In this document: in pieces, positions 18,168 through 28,837 of the stretch | Position numbering within the stretch: position 1 is the stretch's first letter | Layout: the number at the start of each line of letters is the position of its first letter | Assembly: GCF_900172355.1 (NCBI RefSeq) | Contig: NZ_FWFZ01000003.1 | Span: 1 to 64,000 of the forward strand | From: Roseisalinus antarcticus | GTDB taxonomy: Bacteria > Pseudomonadota > Alphaproteobacteria > Rhodobacterales > Rhodobacteraceae | Reading direction: 5' to 3' | Length of the DNA: 64,000 nt | Translations under genes and position numbers: made by a program | Notes under the pieces: generated by a model | Databases searched by the model: none | The model's input: the letters and a program-made list of their open reading frames with translations, nothing else | What the model was told of the DNA's origin: nothing

Positions 18168-20540
18168 ATGTTCATGAAGCACAGCCAGATGTCTCCGGCC
18201 CGGGTCACGGGCATCCTCGACGCAGCCGAAGCGGCCATCCGCGCCATTCCGCCCGCCTTTCCGCTGGAGGCCACCGTCGCCGTGAACCCGTTCATGGGCC
18301 AGGCGTCCGAGGACCTGGCCACCGCCTCGGCACGGCTCTCGCGGGTGGCGGGCATCGCCCTGACCCGGCCGCGGGCGGAATACGCCGCCGATGTCGCGGC
18401 GGGGCGGATCACCGAGGATGACCTCGCCGCGGCGTTGATCGCCTCGACCTCGCCGTTCAAGCCCCGCGACATGGCCCTGCTGAAGGCCAAGATCGAGGGC
18501 GCCGGCCCCGCGCCCGAGGCCCTTCCCACCGTCGCTGACCTTGCGGCCGGGATCACCGGCACCGATTGGCCGTCGGTCATCACGCGCACCTTCGGTCTGT
18601 GGGCCGCGGGGCAGTTCGACCAGGGTCAGGCCCTGTGGTCGCCAGCCCCCGGCCGCGACGCCTATGTCGCCTGGCAGGCCTGGGCGAGCCGCGACCTAAC
18701 CCCCGAGATCGCGGGGCTATCGGGCTTCTGCGCCCATGTGGCCGATGCGCCCGACACCTCCGAGCGGGCGATCCTGCGGGCGGTGGAGCGGCTGGGCATC
18801 GGCGAGGACGCCGCCGAGACCGCGTTTCACCGGCTGCTGATGGACCTCGGCGGCTGGGCGCAGCACGCCCGCTGGCTGCTGTGGCAGGCCGAGCTGACGG
18901 GCGGAACCGACGGCACGCTGGCCGACATGCTGGCGATCCGGCTGGTCTGGGAAGAGGCGCTGATGGCCAATGTCCCGGACGTGGCCGAGCCATGGGCCGC
19001 CACGGTGCAAAGCCACGCGCACCCGGTCGAGCCCAGCGCCGAGCAGGTGATCGACGCGATCCTGCAGGACGCCGCCGAGCGGGCGTTTCAGCGCGGCCTC
19101 GCGGAACATCTGGGGGGCGGCGCGCCGACCGCCGGACAGCGGCCGGCCCTGCAGGCGGCCTTTTGCATCGACGTCCGCTCGGAGACCTTCCGCCGCGCCC
19201 TCGAGAGCCAGGACCCGTCGATCGAGACCATCGGCTTTGCAGGTTTCTTCGGTCTGCCGCTCGCGCACAAGCCGCAGGGCTCCGACGCGGTCGACTCCCA
19301 TCTTCCGGTGCTTCTGAACGCCGCCATGACCTCCACCAGCCATGGCTCGGCCGGGGCGGAGCAGGACATCCGCATCTCGGCCCGGGCGGTGCGGGCCTGG
19401 GGCCGGTTCCGGCAGGCGGCCGTGTCGTCCTTCGCCTTCGTCGAGGCGGCGGGGCCGTTCTATGGCGCCAAGCTGGTCAAGGACGCCCTCGGCCAAGGCG
19501 GCAAGCCCGCGCGGGCCACCCCCGTGCCCCGGGTCGAAGGCGGGCTGAGCGCCGCCGCGAAGGCCGAGACCGCGGCCAAGGTGCTGACCGCCATGAGCCT
19601 GACCGACGGGCACGCGCCGCTTGTGCTGCTGCTGGGCCACGGGGCGCAGATGACGAACAACCCCCATGCCAGCGCCTATCATTGCGGCGCCTGCGGCGGT
19701 CAGACCGGCGAGGTCTCGGCCCGGCTGCTCGCCGATCTGCTCAACGACCCCGAAACGCGGGCCGGCCTGCCCGATCACGGCATCCATCTGCCGCCCGAGA
19801 CGGTGTTCGTTGCCGGCCTGCACGACACCACGACGGACAAGATCACGCTTTTCGACCGGGACCTGGCCACGCCGGCCTCGGCCGACCTCGCGCAGGCGCG
19901 GCGCTGGCTCGGCCAGGCCGGAAAGCAGGCCCGGGCGGAGCGAGCCCTGCGCCTGCCCGGCGCGAAACCCGACACCCTGGGGGCACGGGCGCTGAACTGG
20001 GCCGAGGTGCGGCCCGAATGGGGGCTGGCCGGCTGCGCCGCCTTCATCGCCGCGCCCCGCAGTGCCACAAGCGGGGCCGACCTGGGCGGGCGCAGTTTCC
20101 TGCACAGCTACGACTGGCAGGTGGACACGGACTTTGCCACGCTGGAGCTGATCCTGACGGCGCCGGTCGTCGTCGCAAGCTGGATCAGCCTGCAATATTA
20201 CGGCTCGGCCGTGGCCCCCGAGGCCTTTGGCGGCGGCAACAAGCTGATCCACAACGTGGTCGGCGGCATCGGCGTGGTCGAGGGCAACGGCGGCCGTCTG
20301 CGCCCCGGCCTGCCCCGGCAGGCGGTCCACGACGGCGAGAAGGCCGCGCACGACCCGCTCCGGCTGTCGGTCATGATCGAGGCCCCGCAGGACGCCATCT
20401 CGGACATCCTGGCCCGGCACCCGCAGGTCCGCGCCCTGTTCGACAATGGCTGGCTGCACCTCTTCGCCCTCAAGGACGGCGCGGTCGCGGCGCGGTATCT
20501 GCCCGGCATGAGCTGGGCCGAGGATACCCGCGCCCTCTGA
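18168..20540 (+). CDS. dabA: DabA, carbonic-anhydrase-like subunit of the DAB complex (DUF2309/UPF0753)
   Basis: A 790-residue soluble protein of the DUF2309 family. The zinc site known from DabA (Cys, Asp, His, Cys) is recognisable as C333 and D335 in AFCIDVRSE, H491 in LLGHGAQMT, and C506 in HCGACGG. The 15-residue His-Cys spacing equals that of the characterised protein. It converts CO2 to bicarbonate at the inner face of the membrane, energised by DabB. GAGGAA precedes the ATG at 18168; a second ATG at 18174 is possible. The 67-bp gap to the convergent gamma gene is GC-rich with no clear gene. Confidence 0.93.
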   Translation: MFMKHSQMSPARVTGILDAAEAAIRAIPPAFPLEATVAVNPFMGQASEDLATASARLSRVAGIALTRPRAEYAADVAAGRITEDDLAAALIASTSPFKPRDMALLKAKIEGAGPAPEALPTVADLAAGITGTDWPSVITRTFGLWAAGQFDQGQALWSPAPGRDAYVAWQAWASRDLTPEIAGLSGFCAHVADAPDTSERAILRAVERLGIGEDAAETAFHRLLMDLGGWAQHARWLLWQAELTGGTDGTLADMLAIRLVWEEALMANVPDVAEPWAATVQSHAHPVEPSAEQVIDAILQDAAERAFQRGLAEHLGGGAPTAGQRPALQAAFCIDVRSETFRRALESQDPSIETIGFAGFFGLPLAHKPQGSDAVDSHLPVLLNAAMTSTSHGSAGAEQDIRISARAVRAWGRFRQAAVSSFAFVEAAGPFYGAKLVKDALGQGGKPARATPVPRVEGGLSAAAKAETAAKVLTAMSLTDGHAPLVLLLGHGAQMTNNPHASAYHCGACGGQTGEVSARLLADLLNDPETRAGLPDHGIHLPPETVFVAGLHDTTTDKITLFDRDLATPASADLAQARRWLGQAGKQARAERALRLPGAKPDTLGARALNWAEVRPEWGLAGCAAFIAAPRSATSGADLGGRSFLHSYDWQVDTDFATLELILTAPVVVASWISLQYYGSAVAPEAFGGGNKLIHNVVGGIGVVEGNGGRLRPGLPRQAVHDGEKAAHDPLRLSVMIEAPQDAISDILARHPQVRALFDNGWLHLFALKDGAVAARYLPGMSWAEDTRAL

Positions 20541-20607
20541 CACACAAGCCCGGCACGGCGCGGCATCCGTGGTGCGCCCTGCCCGCCGGGGGCGGCCGGG
20601 GCGCGTG

Positions 20608-21459
20608 TCAGTCCGAAATGTCGCGCCCCGGCCGCCGTCGGGTCTTGCCGGAACCAAGCTCGATGATCTCCGAGGTGATCTGTTCCTGGCGGACCTGCCG
20701 CTGCGTCGCCACCAACGCATTCAACCGCCGCTCTATCTGGTTGCCCGCGGCGGCCATGGTCTGCATCCGCGCCTCGTTCTCGGCCACCAGCGCGTGGATC
20801 GCGGCGCGGCAGACCCGGGCGTGCAAGTATTCGGCGCCAAGGCTTTCTACCAGTTCTTCGGCCGGCAACTGGATCAGCGGCGGCTCTGCTTGTGCTGCGG
20901 GAAAGTCGGCCGGATCCAGCGGAAACAGCGGCTTGCGCACGACGCCCAGCTGCCCGGAATCCACGGCCGTATGGACGATGTCGAGCCGCTGCAGCCGGCC
21001 GCTGTCGAAGACCCCCAGCGCGGCCTCGACGATCCCGGCCGCCAACCGGGGGATGCCCGTGATCCCCGACGGCATCCGGCCCGACCAGATCGGCACGATC
21101 CCCCGCGCCTGTGCCACCGAGAGGCCCCGCGTGCCGACCAACAGCAAGGCATCGGCCCCGGGGCCATCCGCGATCGCGTCCAGCACGCGGGCATTGAAGA
21201 CGCCGGCAAAGCCCTGTTCGGCGCAAAAGGCGAGGATCCCGGTCTTCTCCGGCACATCCGGGGCCGGGACCGTCCTGTCCGACGGCACCACGCTGGCCAT
21301 CGCCGCCGCGATGGTCGCGGCATAGCTGTCGACGGCCACCAGACCGCGCCTCGCGCCACGGGCGCGGGCCGCGGCGATGCCCTTGATGGCGTTCACGACC
21401 GACCCGAGCTGTCGCACCCCGTCGATCCGGCTGCTGATGTCGGCCAGCCCCTCGGTCAT
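20608..21459 (-). CDS. atpG: N-ATPase gamma subunit
   Basis: A 283-residue rotor subunit. The N-terminal helix ([26 protein letters not shown]) and the C-terminal helix ([19 protein letters not shown]) fit the ATP-synt gamma family, with the foot domain between. It is last in the N-ATPase operon, the usual position in the atpDCQRBEFAG order. The sequence is well diverged from housekeeping gamma subunits, and no delta subunit gene exists here, as expected for N-ATPases. ATGA overlap with the alpha gene. Confidence 0.9.
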   Translation of the reverse strand: MTEGLADISSRIDGVRQLGSVVNAIKGIAAARARGARRGLVAVDSYAATIAAAMASVVPSDRTVPAPDVPEKTGILAFCAEQGFAGVFNARVLDAIADGPGADALLLVGTRGLSVAQARGIVPIWSGRMPSGITGIPRLAAGIVEAALGVFDSGRLQRLDIVHTAVDSGQLGVVRKPLFPLDPADFPAAQAEPPLIQLPAEELVESLGAEYLHARVCRAAIHALVAENEARMQTMAAAGNQIERRLNALVATQRQVRQEQITSEIIELGSGKTRRRPGRDISD

Positions 21460-22976
21460 TCCGCGGCCTGCGCGAGGCTGCGCGCCAGCCTCTCCATCTC
21501 GGCGATCAGCGCGGACCGGGTGGCGGTGTCAAGCGTACCGGTCTCGGCGATCATGCGCAGCGCGCCCGACGCCCCGTGATCGAGCGTGCCCGGCAAGGCC
21601 GCCCGGAACGCCGCGACCCCCTCGGGCGCCAGCCCGTCCATGAGACCGCCGCGCAGCGCGATCATCAGCGCGGCCTCGTCGGCCAGACGCAGCGGGCGAT
21701 GCTGGGGTTGCCGCAACACCTCGCGGATGCGCTCTCCGCGCCGAAGCTGCGTGCGAACCCGGCCCTCGGGCATGCCGCCGAACCGGGTGAAGACCTCCAG
21801 CTCCAGGAACTGCGCATAGTCCAGCCGCAGGCTGCCCGCGGCCTCGCGCAGCAGCGGCGCCTGGGTCTTGCCGCCGACACGGCTGACGCTCAGGCCCACG
21901 TCCACGGCCGGTTTCTGCCCCTGATGAAACAGGGTGGAGTCCAGCACGATCTGGCCGTCGGTGATCGAAATCAGGTTCGTCGGGATATAGGCCGAGAGGT
22001 TGCCCGCATCGGTCTCGGCGATGGGCAGGGCGGTGAGGGAGCCGCCGCCGCGGGCCTGTGACAGCTTGGCCGCCCGTTCCAGCAGCCGGGCGTGGATGTG
22101 GAACACGTCGCCGGGATAGGCCTCGCGGCCCGGCGACTGCTCGGTCAGCAGGGCGATTTCGCGATGCGTCGCGGCATGTTTCGACAGGTCGTCGAAGACG
22201 ATCAGCGCATGCTGTCCCCTGTCGCGGAAATACTCCGCCATTGTCATCCCGGCATAGGGCGCGATCCATTGCAGCCCGGGCGCGTCGGCGGGGCTCGCGA
22301 CCAGGACGATGCAGCGGGCGAAATCGGCATGGGTGCGCAGGGCGGTGATGGCGCGGCGCACGCTCGAGGTCTTTTGCCCGATGGCCACGTAGATACAGAT
22401 GATATCGCTGTCGCGCTGCGCGATCAGCGTGTCCACCGCCAGCGTCGTCCTGCCGGTGGCGGTGTCGCCCACGATCAGCTCGCGCTGCCCCCGGCCCAGC
22501 GCGAAGAGCGTGTCGACCACCGCGATCCCGGTCTGAACCGGCTCCGTTACCAGGTCGCGCTCGATGATGCCGGGGGCCGGGCGCTCTATCGGCAGGTGGG
22601 CGCCGGCCTCGATCGGGGCCCCGCCGTCCAGCGGCCGGCCCATCGGATCGACGATGCGCCCGAGCAGCCCTTCGCCCACCGGCACCTGCACCACCTCGCC
22701 GGAGCCGAAGACCGCGTCGCCGGCCTCTACATCCGTCGCGCCGTCGAGCATCACCGCGCCGATCAGGTCGGGGTCGAGCACCCGGGCAAAGCCGACCTGC
22801 CCGTTCTCGAACCGCAGCACCTCGTCCAGCCGCACATCGAGCAAGCCCGAGATCCGCGCGACCCCGTCGCCGATCTCCTCGACCAGGCCCCGGTGGGTCG
22901 CCCTGGGGCCGAGGGTGGCGTCGCGCACCACCTCCCGCGCCCTGGCCAGCCAATCGTCCGGCGCATCAGCGGGCAT
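21456..22976 (-). CDS. atpA: N-ATPase alpha subunit
   Basis: A 506-residue non-catalytic nucleotide-binding subunit. It has the beta-barrel domain (to about residue 95), then the P-loop at 170-177, the DDLSKHA segment near 265 and a C-terminal bundle. The P-loop reads GDTATGRTT: the near-invariant lysine (GxxxxGKT) is arginine 176, encoded by AGG, one base from a Lys codon. In alpha the site is regulatory and not catalytic, so the complex may still work. ATGA overlap with gamma; 11-base overlap with the b subunit. Confidence 0.92.
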   Translation of the reverse strand: MPADAPDDWLARAREVVRDATLGPRATHRGLVEEIGDGVARISGLLDVRLDEVLRFENGQVGFARVLDPDLIGAVMLDGATDVEAGDAVFGSGEVVQVPVGEGLLGRIVDPMGRPLDGGAPIEAGAHLPIERPAPGIIERDLVTEPVQTGIAVVDTLFALGRGQRELIVGDTATGRTTLAVDTLIAQRDSDIICIYVAIGQKTSSVRRAITALRTHADFARCIVLVASPADAPGLQWIAPYAGMTMAEYFRDRGQHALIVFDDLSKHAATHREIALLTEQSPGREAYPGDVFHIHARLLERAAKLSQARGGGSLTALPIAETDAGNLSAYIPTNLISITDGQIVLDSTLFHQGQKPAVDVGLSVSRVGGKTQAPLLREAAGSLRLDYAQFLELEVFTRFGGMPEGRVRTQLRRGERIREVLRQPQHRPLRLADEAALMIALRGGLMDGLAPEGVAAFRAALPGTLDHGASGALRMIAETGTLDTATRSALIAEMERLARSLAQAAE

Positions 22977-23697
22977 CGCGCAGGTCCTTGCCGAGGCGTT
23001 CGAGGTCGGCCTGCCAGCTGTTGCGCAGCGCGAGGTGCGGCGCCCGAAGCTCCAGCCCCGCGATCAGGGCGGGATCGGTCTCGAAGCGCAGCCGGGGCGG
23101 ACCGGTCAGCACGCCGCCAAGCGCCTGCCGGACCCTCGCCTGCCCGTCGGGCGAGAGCGGGGCCGCGCCGACGACGGCGATATCGGCGCCTGCGAGCGCG
23201 GCGCGATCCTCGGGCGGCAGCGCCGTCACCGCCTGCACCAACAGGTCGAGGAAGGCCTGCTGGACAACGCCCTCCGGCAGGCGTGCAAGCAGCCGGCCCG
23301 CGATGTCGACGGCGAGCCCGGTAGCCTCGGCGGCGCTGGCCTGCCGGGCGCGCCGGGCCTCCTCTGCGAGGGTCCGCCGCGCCTCGGCCAGCATCGCCTC
23401 CACGTCCTTGCGGCCCTGCCGGCGGGCGGCGGTGCGGGTGGCCTCTGCCTCGGCCTCGGCGGCGGCCAGCCGTGCCTCGCGCTCGGCCGCGACGCCGTTG
23501 CGGGCGTCAGCTACATCGTCCATCGCCGATCGGGCCGCGTCCCGCTCCTGCCGGGCCGCGGCCCACAGGGCCTGCGTGTCGTCCTGCCGCCGCGCCACGG
23601 CCGCCGCGACCGGCTGCCAGAACAGGCGCGACAGCAGCCAGACGAGGATCAGGACATTGACCGCCTGCAGCCCCAGGGCCCACCAGTCTATCGACAT
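22966..23697 (-). CDS. atpF: N-ATPase b subunit (F0 peripheral stalk)
   Basis: A 243-residue protein with one N-terminal membrane anchor (about residues 4-27, [21 protein letters not shown]) followed by a long Ala/Arg/Glu-rich coiled coil to about residue 130, and a C-terminal segment that is longer than in ordinary b subunits. The extra C-terminal domain probably replaces the missing delta subunit, as in other N-ATPases (family knowledge). The ATG at 23697 lies 4 bases after the c subunit stop. Confidence 0.86.
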   Translation of the reverse strand: MSIDWWALGLQAVNVLILVWLLSRLFWQPVAAAVARRQDDTQALWAAARQERDAARSAMDDVADARNGVAAEREARLAAAEAEAEATRTAARRQGRKDVEAMLAEARRTLAEEARRARQASAAEATGLAVDIAGRLLARLPEGVVQQAFLDLLVQAVTALPPEDRAALAGADIAVVGAAPLSPDGQARVRQALGGVLTGPPRLRFETDPALIAGLELRAPHLALRNSWQADLERLGKDLRDAR

Positions 23698-23701
23698 GGT
23701 T

Positions 23702-23947
23702 TCATCCCAGAAGCGGGTTGGCAAAGAGCAGAAGCAGCGCGATCACCAGGCAATAGATCGCCGTGGTCTCGATCATCGCGAGGCCGACGAACAGCGTCCG
23801 CGAGATCGTGTTGGCCGCTTCGGGCTGGCGGGCGATCGCCTCCATCGCGGCGGCGACGGCGCGGCCCTCGGCCAGCGCGGGACCGATCGCCCCGACGGAA
23901 ACGGCCAGGGCCGCGCAGAAGATGCTGACGATACCGATATAATCCAT
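23702..23947 (-). CDS. atpE: N-ATPase c subunit (rotor ring), with sodium-site residues
   Basis: An 81-residue hairpin of two membrane helices. The ion-binding carboxylate is E60 in IETTAIY. T61, T62 and Y65 match the Ser/Thr and Tyr ligands of sodium-binding c rings, and E27 in ALAEG takes the position of their Gln32 (the 33-residue spacing to the carboxylate and the +5 Tyr are the same). This supports sodium, not proton, coupling. The start shares one base with the stop of the a subunit (TGATG). Confidence 0.92.
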   Translation of the reverse strand: MDYIGIVSIFCAALAVSVGAIGPALAEGRAVAAAMEAIARQPEAANTISRTLFVGLAMIETTAIYCLVIALLLLFANPLLG

Positions 23948-24639
23948 CAGGTGTCCTTTCCGAGTGATGTGGCGTCGGGCGCCTCGCCTTCGACCGCGGC
24001 GCCGATAAAGACCATCGCCAGGACCGCGAAGATATAGGCCTGCACCAGGCCGGTGAGCAGTTCGAGCGCCATCAGCGGGATCGGCACCAGCAATCCCGCA
24101 AGCGAGGCGACGATGCCGATGACGAAAACGCCGCTCATGACATTGCCGAAGAGCCGCACGAACATCGAAAACGTCCGGGTCAGGTTCGACAGCATATTGA
24201 GCGGGATCATGACCGGGTTCGGCGCGGCGAAGGACCGCAGGTAGCCGCCCACCCCGTGCCGCCGCACGCCGAACCAGATCACCGACAGGAACACCAGGAC
24301 CGCCAGCGCGGCGTCAGTTTCAAGCCCCGCGGTCGGCGGCTCCACCCCCGGCAGCAGGGACGACCAGTTTGCCACCAGGATGAACAGGAACACCGTCCCG
24401 ATGAAGGCGCGATAGGGCGCCGGCGCCGTGCCCGTGGTCGCCCGGATCTGGTTGTCGATCGTGACCACGATCAACTCCGCCGCCGCCTGGACCTTGCCCG
24501 GCCGCGATGACAGCCGCCGAGTCACCAGCAGCGAGGCGGCGGCGAGCACGACGATGATGACCCAGGTCACGAGGATGGCCTCCGAGATCGGAACCGGCCC
24601 GATCCGGAACAGCGCCACGGACTCCAGCGGGGAATTCAC
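23947..24639 (-). CDS. atpB: N-ATPase a subunit (F0 ion channel)
   Basis: A 230-residue polytopic membrane protein with five to six hydrophobic segments. The essential stator arginine is R162 in [13 protein letters not shown]. The N-terminal region keeps LLPGVEPPT as in other N-ATPase a subunits. The GTG start at 24639 overlaps the AtpR stop (GTGA). It conducts ions onto the c ring. Confidence 0.92.
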   Translation of the reverse strand: MNSPLESVALFRIGPVPISEAILVTWVIIVVLAAASLLVTRRLSSRPGKVQAAAELIVVTIDNQIRATTGTAPAPYRAFIGTVFLFILVANWSSLLPGVEPPTAGLETDAALAVLVFLSVIWFGVRRHGVGGYLRSFAAPNPVMIPLNMLSNLTRTFSMFVRLFGNVMSGVFVIGIVASLAGLLVPIPLMALELLTGLVQAYIFAVLAMVFIGAAVEGEAPDATSLGKDT

Positions 24640-24926
24640 GAGGCACCCCCCCTGCCCTGCCGAAGCATGGCCATGCGACCCAGCACCACCCCCGCCGCCG
24701 TCGCCAGAAGTGCCAGCGCCCCCCATTGGACCGCCAGCAAGAGGCCCGCGCCGAGCGCCGCGAGCCGCGCCAGGGTCAGCCCCAGCGCCACCAGCGGCGC
24801 ACCGCCCCCGACGATCAGCGCCGCGGTCGCCTGCAGCGCCGCGAAATAGCCCAGCCCCAGGAGGACGCCACCGACAAGAAACAGCGGCAGCCACAGCAGG
24901 TCGGCCAAGGTCACAAGCTCTGTCAT
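24636..24926 (-). CDS. atpR: N-ATPase small membrane protein AtpR
   Basis: A 96-residue protein with three predicted membrane helices (about residues 8-30, 33-55, 62-84), found almost only in N-ATPase operons between AtpQ and the a subunit. It is proposed to help assemble or insert the c ring, which is family knowledge and not shown here. The ATG at 24926 overlaps the AtpQ stop (ATGA), which decides the start over an upstream in-frame ATG. Confidence 0.85.
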   Translation of the reverse strand: MTELVTLADLLWLPLFLVGGVLLGLGYFAALQATAALIVGGGAPLVALGLTLARLAALGAGLLLAVQWGALALLATAAGVVLGRMAMLRQGRGGAS

Positions 24927-25221
24927 CGCGTGTTCATCCATTTCCAGGCGGTCCAACCGCCGATACCGACTCCAACGACCATCAACGCCCCGCTCCAGAA
25001 AATGCCCGCGCCGAACCGCGCGTCGAGCCAGCGGCCAAGGAACAGCCCGCCCAGGATCGGCACGACGAGGATCCAGCCCAGCACGCCGATCTGCGCCAGA
25101 CGCCGGCCCACCGACATCTCTCCCTCCCGCAGCCCGCGGGCGCGGCGGGCGCGGTGACGGCGGATACCGGTCACCAGCGGGTCATCCTCGCCCCGGTCGC
25201 CCGCCTCGGGCCGGCGGCCGG

Positions 25222-25225
<4 letters not shown>
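24923..25225 (-). CDS. atpQ: N-ATPase AtpQ/AtpI-like membrane protein
   Basis: A 100-residue protein with an Arg-rich N-terminal tail (residues 20-35) and two membrane helices (about 46-65 and 75-93), typical of the AtpI/AtpQ group (F0F1-ATPase_gca family). The position between epsilon and AtpR is diagnostic for N-ATPases. It is thought to aid c-ring assembly or magnesium handling. ATGA overlaps on both sides. Confidence 0.85.
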
Positions 25226-27131
<1,906 letters not shown>

Positions 27132-27158
27132 TTATCCGCAGAGGCGGGGCCGGCGTCC

Positions 27159-27172
27159 TTGATCGAGGTCAG
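27159..27172. promoter_or_regulatory. FnrL-like box upstream of the N-ATPase operon
   Basis: TTGATCGAGGTCAG matches the alphaproteobacterial Fnr/FnrL consensus TTGAT-N4-GTCAA at nine of ten defined positions. It is centred about 103 bp upstream of atpD. It would link the operon to oxygen-limited growth. With a single mismatch in a GC-rich genome this is suggestive only. Confidence 0.4.
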
Positions 27173-27177
27173 TTTCC

Positions 27178-27194
27178 GGCCGGATTTCCCGGCC
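27178..27194 (-). terminator. GC-rich hairpin between the CBS gene and the N-ATPase operon
   Basis: GGCCGG-ATTTC-CCGGCC forms a six-base perfect stem with a five-base loop, 22 bases after the CBS-protein stop on the minus strand. No strong T tract follows, so termination would be partial at best. Its position suits separation of the nqr block from the atp block. Confidence 0.4.
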
Positions 27195-27215
27195 CGCCTC
27201 TGCGCAGGCCGGACC

Positions 27216-27611
27216 TCAGCCGGCCCGCGACAGGGCCGCCAGCACCGCCGCGCGCGACAGCAGCCCGACGAGCTTGCCGTTCTCGAGCACCGGGAATTCG
27301 CGGTGCGGGCTTGTCATCATCGTCTGGGCGACCCCGACCACGTCCTGCCCGGCCTCGACCCAGACAACGCCCTCGGTCATGAAATCCGCCACCACGCCGC
27401 GCCATTCCTGGTAATAGCTCGCCTCCAGCACCGGGCCGAAGCAATCCTTCTGGGTGAGGATCCCGCACAGGGTGTCGTCCGCGTCGATCACGGGGGCGGC
27501 CGATGCGGCCTGATCGACCAGCTGGGCCACCGCCCGCCGGATCGGGACATCCCGTGTCAGCCGGACAAAATCGGGTGTCATGATCTTGCGGACGCGCAGC
27601 TCGGTCGTCAT
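27216..27611 (-). CDS. Two-CBS-domain protein
   Basis: A 131-residue protein consisting of a CBS pair: KIMTPDFVRLTRDVPIRRAV (first, about residues 8-60) and FMTEGVVWVEAGQDVVGVAQ (second, about 76-128). Stand-alone CBS pairs usually bind adenine nucleotides and report energy state. Its place at the end of the nqr operon and just before the N-ATPase operon suggests an energy sensor for one of the complexes, which is inference. The ATG overlaps the nqrM stop (ATGA). Confidence 0.85.
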   Translation of the reverse strand: MTTELRVRKIMTPDFVRLTRDVPIRRAVAQLVDQAASAAPVIDADDTLCGILTQKDCFGPVLEASYYQEWRGVVADFMTEGVVWVEAGQDVVGVAQTMMTSPHREFPVLENGKLVGLLSRAAVLAALSRAG

Positions 27612-27787
27612 TCCGAGGTCTCCTCCGCCGACCGCGCCCGTCCCCGCGCACAGCCCCCGCAGGCCGCCCCCGGCACGCAGGACAGGCCGCCGCAGGACCC
27701 CCGCACCGGCCCGCGGCCCAGCGCCAGGCCAAGGCCGATCCCGCAGGCGGCAAGCAGGAAGATCAGGATCGCAAACAGAATTTCCAT
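27608..27787 (-). CDS. nqrM: NqrM-like Na+-NQR maturation protein
   Basis: A 59-residue small protein. It has one N-terminal membrane segment (EILFAILIFLLAACGIGLGL) and the sequence RGSCGGLSCVPGAACGGC, the cysteine cluster typical of NqrM (DUF539), needed to insert the iron centre between NqrD and NqrE. The ATG follows GGAGGG (read on the minus strand), and the TGA overlaps the CBS start. It lies directly downstream of apbE, as in many nqr operons. The cysteine tail is shorter and more Gly/Arg-rich than in Vibrio NqrM. Confidence 0.82.
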   Translation of the reverse strand: MEILFAILIFLLAACGIGLGLALGRGPVRGSCGGLSCVPGAACGGCARGRARSAEETSE

Positions 27788-27841
27788 CAGGCCCTCCGGT
27801 GTTGCGTGATCATGCCACGGCGCGTGAGCAAAATCACGGGG

Positions 27842-28837
27842 TCAGATCAGAAAGCGGTCCATCTCTCCGGTGGTGACCGCCCGCAGGCGCTGCGGCGCAC
27901 CGGCGAGGAACAGCGCATTCAGACCCTGCTCTCGCGCCAGCGCCGGACCGTCCACGGCACCGGCCGCGAACAGGGCCGTCGCCCAGCCATCCGCGCCCGT
28001 GGCCTCCGGCGCCACGACGGTGACAGAGCGCAGGTCCCCCGCCACCGGCGCCCCGGTCGCGGGGTCGATGATGTGGCTGACCTCCCGGCCCTGCAGCCCG
28101 TAGGCCTGCGCCCGTGTGCCCGAGGTCGCCACGCAGGCGTCCGTCAGGCCGAGCATGGCCGCGGCCCCGGTCAGCTCTGCCAGGGGCTGCTCGACGGCGA
28201 CCTGCCAGGGCCGGCCTGCGGGATGCAGGCCGACGGCGGCCAGCTCTCCGCCGAGGTCGATCAGCGCCCCGCCAAGCCCGGCGGTCCGCACCAGCCCCCC
28301 CAGCCGGTCGAGCGCCCAGCCCTTGGCGATGCCGCACAGATCCAGGGTCAGGCCGGGCCGCGCCTTGGCCAGCCGCCCTCCAGCCACCGAAATGTCGCGC
28401 CAGCCCGGCGCCGCGTCGCCCCGGATCGGCCCGAAGCCCCAGCGCGCCACCAGGGGGCCCACGGTCGGATCGAAGCGCCCGCCGCTTGCATCGGCGAGCG
28501 TCAGGGCGGCCTCGGCGACGGTGGCCGTGTCCGCCGAGACCGGCAGGGCCGCATCTGCCCGCATCCGGTTGAAACCGCCAATCTCGCTGTCCGTGCGCCA
28601 GGGCGACATCTGGCGGTCTACCTCGCCCAGGATGCGGTCGATTTCGCCGCGCAGCCCTGCAAGCCCCGCGCCTTGGGCCGAGACGATCCGCCACCGGGTG
28701 CCGAAGGCCGGCCCTTCCAGCACCTCGAGCGCGGGCAGATCCGCCCGCGCGACATGGGGCAGCGCCACCGCCGCCGAGACCAGTCCCAGAAAACGTCGCC
28801 GGCTTGGCCGCACCTTGGGGGCATCGCGCATGCTCAT
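27842..28837 (-). CDS. apbE: ApbE, FAD:protein FMN transferase
   Basis: A 331-residue exported flavin transferase. The N-terminus carries a twin-arginine-like signal (RRRFLGLVSAAVAL, residues 13-26). The ApbE domain follows, with MSPWRTDSEIGGFNR, the DLCGIAKGWALDR segment and SHIIDPATGAP. It attaches FMN to threonine in NqrC (and, in usual systems, NqrB). The ATG at 28837 overlaps the nqrF stop (ATGA); a second ATG 6 bases on is possible. Confidence 0.92.
   Translation of the reverse strand: MSMRDAPKVRPSRRRFLGLVSAAVALPHVARADLPALEVLEGPAFGTRWRIVSAQGAGLAGLRGEIDRILGEVDRQMSPWRTDSEIGGFNRMRADAALPVSADTATVAEAALTLADASGGRFDPTVGPLVARWGFGPIRGDAAPGWRDISVAGGRLAKARPGLTLDLCGIAKGWALDRLGGLVRTAGLGGALIDLGGELAAVGLHPAGRPWQVAVEQPLAELTGAAAMLGLTDACVATSGTRAQAYGLQGREVSHIIDPATGAPVAGDLRSVTVVAPEATGADGWATALFAAGAVDGPALAREQGLNALFLAGAPQRLRAVTTGEMDRFLI

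Noticed and set aside
20541-20607. Small gene or terminator between dabA and atpG
   Set aside because: The 67 bp are GC-rich with several short self-complementary parts, but no single convincing stem and no coding frame.
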